Below, one piece after another: positions 57,920-64,000 of a stretch of DNA of 64,000 bases (the first letter of the stretch is position 1; each line of letters opens with the position of its first letter). The position numbers were made by a program, and so were the translations under genes. A model generated the notes under the pieces. It searched no databases. It was not told the origin of the DNA and saw only the letters and a program-made list of their open reading frames with translations. This DNA is from Ardenticatenales bacterium (GTDB lineage Bacteria > Chloroflexota > Anaerolineae > Promineifilales > Promineifilaceae): positions 1 to 64,000 of the forward strand of contig JACKBL010000001.1 of the NCBI GenBank assembly GCA_020634515.1. The letters are read 5' to 3'.

Positions 57920-60733
57920 CTATTTCTTCAACACGGTGATGCTGACGATATTGCTGCTGCCTTGATTGCCGGCATTATCCCACGCATACGCCACAAACTG
58001 CACCACCCCCGCCGCATAGGGTCCCCCCTCGTAGCGGCAAACAGGCGCATCCAGACACGTTTGCACCAACGCCAACTGCCGCTCCCCTGGCCCCTGTACC
58101 CAAATTTCCAGTCGCGTCACCCCCACATTATCCTCCGCCCGCGCCGTAAACGTGATCACCGTCCCCTCGTCCGGGCGCGGTGGGTCATAAACGACCGACA
58201 CCCGCGGCGGCACACGGTCTGGCGGCAGTGTGGGCGTCACCGTCGGCGTAATCGTCGGGGTTGGCGTGATGGTCGGCGTCGGCGTCTCTGTGGGGGTAGC
58301 CGTGGGCGTGGGCGTCGGCGGCGCGGGCGTTGCCACCACGGGCACGCCGGCTTCCAGGCAACTTGCGCTCACCACCTGGCCGGAAATCCAGAACTCGCCG
58401 CGCGCACCCGGTTCCAGGTCCAGCCGCCACCAGCTTCCGTCACCGTTCTGGCCAATGATGGGGGCTGATTGGCCGGCATCCAACAGAGCCACCGGATCAT
58501 ACACCAGTCCCGGCCCCCAGCGCACGTTGGCGGCGACATTAGCCGTGGCCGTAGGCCGGCAGGCGGTGGATGCGGGGCTGGCGGTCATGGCCAATGTCGC
58601 CGGGTTTTGTCGCGGATCAATGGTGATCAGGCGATAGGCGGGGGGGGTGAGGGCATTGCCGGCATTATCCACCGCCACCACCAGCACCAAGAACCGCCCC
58701 GGCCCGCCGCCAAAATCCTCCACCATCTCCGCCGGCGGATCGGCGGGCACGCCATCCGCTTGCAGCGTAAATGGCTGCGTATATGGCAGCCAGGAGTCGC
58801 CCGCATCCAGACTGTACCGCACCTGCGCCACGCCACCCGGATCGCGGGCATCCACCGCCACCGTCACCGCGTCGTACCAGGCCCCCGCCGTCCCCTGCGC
58901 CCCCGTCACCGCAATCGTCACCGTGGGCGGAACCATGTCCACCGCCGGCGTGCCCAACAGCGCGCACCGTCCCGGACGATCCGTATAAGCGGAGGCCACC
59001 CCCGCCGCCGTGTCCATCACCGTGTCTAATCGCGCCCACTGCTCGCTCCCCGTTTCCTGCCAGTAAATGGCCGCGCTATCCGCCGTCAGCAGCGCCAGCG
59101 CCGCCAAATCCACGGGCAAATCCACCCGCACCGGCGGCGCAAACCGCGTGACCGCATTCCCCTGCGCGTCAAAAGCGGACAACGCGCAGCCGCTGCCCAC
59201 ACCGACCTGCTCATGCGTGTACGGGGGATCGGGCGACCACGCCGCGTAGACGGTGCTACCCACGGGCAGCGACCCCGCGCCGGCACAAAGAGAGATGGGC
59301 GGCGTCTGCCCGCCATCCGTGCCCATTGCGCCCATTTGCCCGCCGCCGTCGAGCGGAACCGTGGCCCGCGTTCCCCAGGAATGCACCCAGAGCGAGCGAC
59401 TGGGTACGGGAGCATGACGGTATGTTTCGCCGCGCGCGTCGGTGAAGTTGGCGGCCTCTGCCCACGGGTCTTGCGGATAGGCGGGGCCGGGCAGGAAGCC
59501 AAACGGGTCTACCACTTCGTCCCCTGTGAAGCGACCATCCCCGTTGGCGTCGAAGCGCACCTCAAAGTGCAGATGATGCCCCGTACTCCAACCCGTGTTG
59601 CCCATTGTGCCGATGCGCTCCCCGGCGGGGAGGGTTTCGCCCACGCGCCCCTGCATCGCCGCGAAAAAGGGATCCGCCGCCAGATGCCAGTAAGTGGATT
59701 GGAACTGCCCCACGTCGGGCACGGTATGCACGAGGCGCACGTAGAGCGCGCCCGATTCGTGTTCACCCACCTCGGCCACGACGCCGACGGCGGCGGCAAA
59801 TACAGGCGTGGTGGCCTGGCCAGACGTGTAAGGGGCAAAATCATAGCCGGGGTGGCCGCTGTAATAGGTGTTGCTGCTCAACTGCCCGTTGAACGGGAGG
59901 ACCAGGCCGCCGGTGGGCGCGGTGGCGGGTTCGCGTCCGAAGACGACGCCCGGCTCATCCGGGGCCGGATACAGTGGGTAGAGGTGGTCGAAGAAGCTGT
60001 TGATGCGTCCGCCGGCCTGGGTTGGCTGCGCCGCGCGCCGGAATTGGGCTTCCGTGCCGCCAAAATGCTCGTTGCTGCCATCATAGGGGAACGGCAGGTC
60101 GAACAAGGGGATGGCGGCGATCTCGCCGGCGGCGGGCGCGGCGGCGGACGCGCCGATGGGCGTGATGTTGTTCATGAAGGGCTGCGTGCAGGGTTCCAGG
60201 CGGGGCGGGGCGACGGGCGCGTCTGCTTGCATGGCGGTGGGCGCGGGGGTGCTGCCGGCATTTTCTGGCGAAGGAGTGGCGCGGGACCGGAACAGGGCGA
60301 CGCCGACGGCCAGGAGCAACAGGGCGAAGAGGAGGATGCCGGCAATCGTTCCTTTGCTCAGGCGGGGTTGTGTGGTTGGTTGTGCCGGCATCGGCGCGGG
60401 CGTGGCTTCTGGCGGTGGGGGCAAAATGGGCGGCGCGGCGCTGAACCGGGCGCGGGTGTCTCCCAGTTCAATGCGCATCCCATCTTGCAAATGGACTGGC
60501 TGGTGCGCCGTCAGGCGAATGCCATCCACCAGGGTGCCATTGGTTGATCCCAGGTCGCTGAGCCAGACGCCGTGGGCGTCCACGGTGATGCGCGCATGTC
60601 GTTTGGAGACCAGTCCATCGTTAAGGGTGATGTCCACTTCGGCGGCCCGCCCCAGCGTGAGTTCGGCCTGGTTGATGTCAATGACGACGGCGCGTCCGTC
60701 GGGATGCGTGAGGTGTATCTGACCAAACGACAT
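57920..60733 (-). CDS. FHA domain - transmembrane - M23 peptidase protein with Ig-like and SH3-like C-terminal domains
   Basis: A 937-residue protein from the ATG at 60733. Residues 1-95 are an FHA domain (LTLGRAAEVDITLNDGLVSK, then RHARI, LSDLGSTNGTLVDG) that binds phosphothreonine in the cytosol. A helix follows at about 120-142. Outside lies an M23 (LytM) domain with GHPGYDF and TGHHLHFEV (about 294-390), which has metal-binding histidines. Ig-like repeats (RYSLDAGDSW), an SH3b-like segment (ANVRWGPGLVYDPVALL) and a PTPTPT linker near 800-835 lead to a final Ig-like unit. It could link Thr-kinase signalling to peptidoglycan remodelling. No kinase lies nearby. Confidence 0.85.
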   Translation of the reverse strand: MSFGQIHLTHPDGRAVVIDINQAELTLGRAAEVDITLNDGLVSKRHARITVDAHGVWLSDLGSTNGTLVDGIRLTAHQPVHLQDGMRIELGDTRARFSAAPPILPPPPEATPAPMPAQPTTQPRLSKGTIAGILLFALLLLAVGVALFRSRATPSPENAGSTPAPTAMQADAPVAPPRLEPCTQPFMNNITPIGASAAAPAAGEIAAIPLFDLPFPYDGSNEHFGGTEAQFRRAAQPTQAGGRINSFFDHLYPLYPAPDEPGVVFGREPATAPTGGLVLPFNGQLSSNTYYSGHPGYDFAPYTSGQATTPVFAAAVGVVAEVGEHESGALYVRLVHTVPDVGQFQSTYWHLAADPFFAAMQGRVGETLPAGERIGTMGNTGWSTGHHLHFEVRFDANGDGRFTGDEVVDPFGFLPGPAYPQDPWAEAANFTDARGETYRHAPVPSRSLWVHSWGTRATVPLDGGGQMGAMGTDGGQTPPISLCAGAGSLPVGSTVYAAWSPDPPYTHEQVGVGSGCALSAFDAQGNAVTRFAPPVRVDLPVDLAALALLTADSAAIYWQETGSEQWARLDTVMDTAAGVASAYTDRPGRCALLGTPAVDMVPPTVTIAVTGAQGTAGAWYDAVTVAVDARDPGGVAQVRYSLDAGDSWLPYTQPFTLQADGVPADPPAEMVEDFGGGPGRFLVLVVAVDNAGNALTPPAYRLITIDPRQNPATLAMTASPASTACRPTATANVAANVRWGPGLVYDPVALLDAGQSAPIIGQNGDGSWWRLDLEPGARGEFWISGQVVSASCLEAGVPVVATPAPPTPTPTATPTETPTPTITPTPTITPTVTPTLPPDRVPPRVSVVYDPPRPDEGTVITFTARAEDNVGVTRLEIWVQGPGERQLALVQTCLDAPVCRYEGGPYAAGVVQFVAYAWDNAGNQGSSNIVSITVLKK

Positions 60734-60780
60734 AGGCGAAGGTTCAGGTGCTGTTTGTGTTATGGGAGATGCCCATGGGG

Positions 60781-61365
60781 TCAGGTGGGGGGCGAGGAGA
60801 CGGGTGTGGCCGGGATGCCGGCAAATAATCGTTCCACCACGTCTTGCAGCAGGCCAAAGATCGGGTATTGGGCGGGGTCGGAAATGCCGGCAAGGATACT
60901 GTCCGTCACCGTGCGATAGTACCACGCCTGTTTTTCCGCGCCGCGACTGAAATTGAGCCACATATTGGTCCCATATTTTTCCTGGTTGTGCAGCATGTGG
61001 CTCAGGTTGTGATACTTGTCGGCGGCGGCCAGCAATTTGGCTTCCAGCGGCGCGTGGCGTAGGCTGTCGATGAGGAACTGCTTGCGCGTTTCCCACCGCC
61101 CACGCGGTTCGGTGCAGTAGGAGACGATGCGGGCGACTTCCGCGCCAAATTCCATTTCGATCTGCGGCATGGTCACGGAAGTATCTTCGACCGTGTCGTG
61201 CAGCAAGCCGGCAATAACGACCTCTTCCGCGCAGCCCATGCGCTGGAGCAGCATGGCGACGCCAAATGGGTGGGCGATGAAGGGGATTTCTTTCCCCGTT
61301 TTGCGTCGTTGCCCGGCATGGGCACGCAGGGCAAAGAGAATGGCTTTGTCGATAGCGCTGATCAT
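60781..61365 (-). CDS. HD-domain hydrolase of the SpoT/MESH1-like group
   Basis: A 194-residue protein. The HD motif pattern is present: an early AHAGQRRKTGKEIPFIAHPFG, AGLLHDTVEDT (HD pair with ED), and AADKYHNLSHML. Stand-alone proteins of this type hydrolyse (p)ppGpp or related nucleotides; the synthetase domain is absent. The ATG directly follows the stop of the NYN-LOTUS gene (TGAATG), so translation is coupled. Confidence 0.85.
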   Translation of the reverse strand: MISAIDKAILFALRAHAGQRRKTGKEIPFIAHPFGVAMLLQRMGCAEEVVIAGLLHDTVEDTSVTMPQIEMEFGAEVARIVSYCTEPRGRWETRKQFLIDSLRHAPLEAKLLAAADKYHNLSHMLHNQEKYGTNMWLNFSRGAEKQAWYYRTVTDSILAGISDPAQYPIFGLLQDVVERLFAGIPATPVSSPPT

Positions 61366-62859
61366 TCAGTTAGCGGCGGCGTTGTGATGATTGGATCCGG
61401 TAGAAGAGCCATAATGATTGAGGACGATTTTCAGGTAGCGGGCGTAGCCAGAGGTGTCGTAAAGGGCGATGGCCGCTTCTTCCAGGTCAAAGGGGGTGGC
61501 GAGCTGCTGCACGGCGCGCAGGTAGGCGGCGTCGCAGCGCATAACGGCATCTTGAAAGGGTTTGTTGCCGGCAATCGTCAAACTGACAGTGGCAGTGGTG
61601 CTGAAAGCGCGGCTGCCGCTGTCTACAGTGATCACCTCGGCGCGTTCCGCCACGCGCAGCACATCGTTAATCAGGCTTTTGGAAATAGACAAGTCTGTTT
61701 GTTCGGCGTACTTGTCGTAAACGGTTTCCACGATTTGCCGCCACATTTGCGGAGATTCCACCTGCAAGGCGGTGATAATTTCCTTGAGGATGAGCAGGCG
61801 CTGTTTTGCCGGCACAACCCGTATCCCGTGCTGCTTCAAGACCCGCTGATACTCCTTGTGCAGTTCCATTCGCTGCTGCACCTCCGTGGGACGGCCCACG
61901 TACAGCGTCGTTCCCTTTTGCTGCAGCGCCACCACGTTGGGATACCGCTTCAGCCACGCACCAAAACTGCGCGCCCCTTGCAACGTCTCATCAAAGCGCC
62001 CGTCGCTGAGATTCCGCATTTCCTCCTTTAGCACACTGGCGCGTATGCGTTCATGGCTATTCAGCGTCCTATCCAGCGCCTCCTTAATCAATTTGACCAC
62101 TTCCGCTTCGCTCATGGGTTGGCCGGGAGGTGGCTCGCTGGGCGGTTCTTCCACTTTTGCCGCCATCGGATAGCGCACGTAGACGGTCGTGTCTTCGCGC
62201 GTAGTCGCTACGATGTGGGGATACTTCTCCAGGAAGCGAGTGAAACTCATTTTGCCGAAGCGGGACTGGTTGAATGAGCCATTGCTGAGGGTGTGCATGG
62301 TTTGTTTCAAGGCACTGGCGGGGGCTTGTGGCTCGTTCTGGAGGAGGTCCTCCAGGGCTGTCTTCAACAGTTGTTCAACTTGATCGTCTTGCAGTTGCAT
62401 GCCGGCAATCAAGTCTTCGTAAAAGACATACTTGTCGCACAGATTCATCAAGCTCTTGCTGGACGTGTGCTTCACACCAATGCCAATAACCACCTTGCCG
62501 CGCTTGCGCAGCGCCTGCACCAATGGCATAAAGTCCCGATCCCCTGTCACCAACACGTAGGTGTCGAAGTCGTGCCCTTCGATGAGCGTCTCCATGGCGT
62601 CAACGACCATTTGCATGTCCGCCAGATTCTTACTCATCTGGTTGACGGTCGTTTGCAACTCAAACCCTGCCGCGGCCAACACTTTGGGCATATTTTGGTG
62701 CTGTCGCCAATCCCCATAGGAGCGGCGAAATACCAGCCGGCCATTGGTGAGCTTCTTGATGTAATCCAGGATCAGGTTAATGTCGAAGGTCAGATGGGCT
62801 TCAGCGGCTCCAATGACGGCGTTATCTAAATCAAGCAGGATCGCAACATCATTACTCAT
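61366..62859 (-). CDS. NYN (PIN-like) nuclease with two OST-HTH/LOTUS domains
   Basis: A 497-residue protein. Residues 1-155 form a NYN domain with acidic motifs ILLDLDN, the middle MVVDAM and LVTGDRDFMPLVQALRKRG, expected to cut RNA with Mg2+. Two LOTUS/OST-HTH units follow at about 160-235 (SNGSFNQSRFGKMSFTRFLE...) and 255-330 (SDGRFDETLQGARSFGAWLK...); they bind RNA, including G-quadruplexes in eukaryotic proteins. The last 150 residues are a helical domain I do not recognise. Coupled to the HD hydrolase downstream. Confidence 0.9.
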   Translation of the reverse strand: MSNDVAILLDLDNAVIGAAEAHLTFDINLILDYIKKLTNGRLVFRRSYGDWRQHQNMPKVLAAAGFELQTTVNQMSKNLADMQMVVDAMETLIEGHDFDTYVLVTGDRDFMPLVQALRKRGKVVIGIGVKHTSSKSLMNLCDKYVFYEDLIAGMQLQDDQVEQLLKTALEDLLQNEPQAPASALKQTMHTLSNGSFNQSRFGKMSFTRFLEKYPHIVATTREDTTVYVRYPMAAKVEEPPSEPPPGQPMSEAEVVKLIKEALDRTLNSHERIRASVLKEEMRNLSDGRFDETLQGARSFGAWLKRYPNVVALQQKGTTLYVGRPTEVQQRMELHKEYQRVLKQHGIRVVPAKQRLLILKEIITALQVESPQMWRQIVETVYDKYAEQTDLSISKSLINDVLRVAERAEVITVDSGSRAFSTTATVSLTIAGNKPFQDAVMRCDAAYLRAVQQLATPFDLEEAAIALYDTSGYARYLKIVLNHYGSSTGSNHHNAAAN

Positions 62860-63151
62860 GTATCATTTGTTCCTAAAGCCGATGTTCGGCGTCGGCGACC
62901 AGATTCCCTAATTCTACTGCATTCGCATGAGAAAACCCACGCCATCGCCGATTCTGGCGAATCGATAGCGCAGGGCCACGTTCGCAACATGACGTGGTTT
63001 TGTGTGCTGCTCAGTGTTTGGTGACATCTGCCTGGCGGAAATGTGTGGCTGGTTTTTCCGGCTGCCCGCTTTGTGCCTGCCGCCGGGCCGTGTGATCCCG
63101 TTGACAGTGCCATCCTTCCCTATTATCACTCAGAATGGCTCAGTTGGCGAG

Positions 63152-63167
63152 TGTTTCACGTGAAACA
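63152..63167. other. parS: parS site 1 (ParB-binding)
   Basis: TGTTTCACGTGAAACA is a perfect match to the universal chromosomal parS palindrome bound by ParB. It lies in the gene-free 62860-63360 interval. Confidence 0.9.
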
Positions 63168-63205
63168 GCGCACGAATGTGCGCCGCCGACAGCGCGCAAC
63201 GCGCC

Positions 63206-63221
63206 TGTTTCACGTGAAACA
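63206..63221. other. parS: parS site 2 (ParB-binding)
   Basis: A second perfect TGTTTCACGTGAAACA, 54 bp centre to centre from site 1. Two adjacent perfect sites are strong evidence of a functional partition centre. parA and parB are not in the window. Nothing else was recognised in 62860-63360. Confidence 0.9.
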
Positions 63222-63360
63222 GGACCAATGTCGCGCCCTCCGTCCGTTTGTGCTGCGTATGCCGGCAAAACACATCCCCGTCACGCTTTGCCAAATCCTC
63301 GATCCGTGTTACCATCAACCTCTCAATTATATGTCAACCTGAGAAGTTACGGAGGGCATA

Positions 63361-63990
63361 ATGACCAAATCATTCTGGCAAGGCAAGCCGTGGCAAGCGT
63401 TTAAGAACTTCGCCATAATTTTCTCCTTTGTATTCAACGCCGTTTTCCTCATCGTGCTGCTTGTAGCCGCGCCGCTGCTCATTCCTATTCTTAACGATGT
63501 GGCTGAACCGCTGGTCGGTGGCCTAAGCGATAGCTTCGTGCAAATGGGCGAGGCCAATATCCGCCGCACCATCGAGGTCAACGACGTGATCCCCATCGCC
63601 TTTACGCTGCCCTTGTCCACGGAAACCGTGGTGACCACGACAGCGGCCGTCCCTTTGCAAGTGCCGGCAGAATTCATACTCCCCGACGGCGGCGGAACCA
63701 TTCGCGGCATGGTCGCCATAGAACTGCCCGCCAACCTGCCTCTGCCCGTGCGCCTGGCGCTAGAAGTACCCGTGGACCAGCAAATACCCGTATCTCTGGC
63801 CGTGGACGTCGACATTCCCCTGCAAGAAACCGAACTGGGACAACCGTTTAATCAGCTTCAGGGACTGTTCGCCCCCCTCAACCGCCTCCTCGTCAGCCTC
63901 CCCTCCAGCAACGATGAACTCCTGCGGCGACTACGCGGACGCCAACTGCCACCCGAAGACCTGACCCCCGATCAGGCAGCTCTTCCCTGA
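63361..63990 (+). CDS. Single-pass membrane protein of unknown function next to parS
   Basis: A 209-residue protein with GGAGGG before the ATG. A basic N terminus (KSFWQGKPWQAFKNF) leads into one transmembrane helix at about residues 16-45. The soluble remainder is rich in Val/Pro/Leu with alternating beta-like stretches (VPLQVPAEFILPDGG, LPLPVRLALEVPVDQQIPV) and no cysteines. It does not resemble a family I can name. The beta segments suggest an extracytoplasmic sheet domain. Confidence 0.7.
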   Translation: MTKSFWQGKPWQAFKNFAIIFSFVFNAVFLIVLLVAAPLLIPILNDVAEPLVGGLSDSFVQMGEANIRRTIEVNDVIPIAFTLPLSTETVVTTTAAVPLQVPAEFILPDGGGTIRGMVAIELPANLPLPVRLALEVPVDQQIPVSLAVDVDIPLQETELGQPFNQLQGLFAPLNRLLVSLPSSNDELLRRLRGRQLPPEDLTPDQAALP

Positions 63991-64000
63991 GCGCCGCGCC

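Larger units (their letters stand above)
2822..63667. repeat. Dispersed TGCCGGCA palindromes (more than 80 copies)
   Basis: The octamer TGCCGGCA occurs more than 80 times by my reading, inside genes and spacers alike. Examples: 5077, 11053, 13589, 17234, 19662, 19911, 41326, 46818, 50037, 57320. It is often extended to AATGCCGGCATT and set in purine-rich left and pyrimidine-rich right flanks. In genes it is read in several frames (NAGI, MPAF, LPA). Random expectation at this composition is about two copies. Reported once here; see findings. Confidence 0.9.

Noticed and set aside
59213..60547. 444-codon + strand open frame
   Set aside because: Antisense to the FHA-M23 gene; no domain visible and Gly/Arg-rich.
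1..64000. tRNA and rRNA genes
   Set aside because: Spacers were read for T-arm GGTTCGA/GGTTCAA and rRNA-like blocks; none with a matching acceptor stem was found.

Overview
The window is GC-rich DNA (roughly 60% by eye), densely packed with genes on both strands. It most resembles a free-living member of the Chloroflexota, probably an Anaerolineae-type lineage. That placement is an inference from gene content: a run of huge DUF2142/GT39 membrane proteins with beta-sandwich tails, SpoVS, a CRTAC1 protein, Pro/Thr-rich secreted enzymes, tandem glutamate dehydrogenases, and bacterial PheS/PheT. No rRNA, tRNA or CRISPR array was seen.

Layout. 0.1-4.3 kb: atpA-atpG-atpD on the minus strand, without the F0 genes and without an adjacent atpC. 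4.4-5.5 kb: an M42 aminopeptidase. 5.9-15.5 kb: four large glycosyltransferase-like membrane proteins, the last three translationally coupled. 15.5-18.7 kb: a quinoprotein sugar dehydrogenase, a DUF92 protein and a PH-like membrane protein. 19.0-21.7 kb: two paralogous glutamate dehydrogenases closed by a terminator. 22-25.5 kb: SSB, a small unknown, and an MrfA-type helicase carrying an HNH insertion. 25.6-29 kb: the replication origin region, with a DnaA-box cluster, dnaA, and a highly structured non-coding stretch. 29-34.7 kb: SpoVS, a CmpB-like protein, a hexapeptide acyltransferase-like protein, an M3 peptidase, a sulfotransferase and a CinA/NadD-like fusion. 35-40.8 kb: another PMT-type glycosyltransferase flanked by direct repeats, a SpoU methyltransferase, a YdjM-like protein, a helix-hairpin-helix protein and an SDR. 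40.9-45.3 kb: a coupled secreted peptidase and glycosidase, a histidine phosphatase and an Rhs fragment. 45.6-48.8 kb: a small membrane protein, MocR and TetR regulators and IS debris. 48.8-56.4 kb: CRTAC1, PlsC, pheT, pheS and a YhaM-like nuclease. 56.8-63 kb: UbiX, a YhbP-like flavoprotein, an FHA-M23 protein, an HD hydrolase and a NYN-LOTUS protein. 63.1-64 kb: two perfect parS sites and an unknown membrane protein.

Genes working together. DnaA boxes beside dnaA plus two ParB-type parS sites 37 kb away place the window in the chromosome-origin domain. The membrane glycosyltransferases, GH-like enzyme, MA-type peptidase and FHA-M23 protein suggest investment in envelope and exopolysaccharide biology.

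The most striking global feature is the palindrome TGCCGGCA, present more than 80 times. At many copies the + strand switches abruptly from G/T-rich to C/A-rich, giving a sawtooth strand asymmetry independent of coding direction. Four families of two-copy, hairpin-forming intergenic repeats are also described; two show compensatory base changes.
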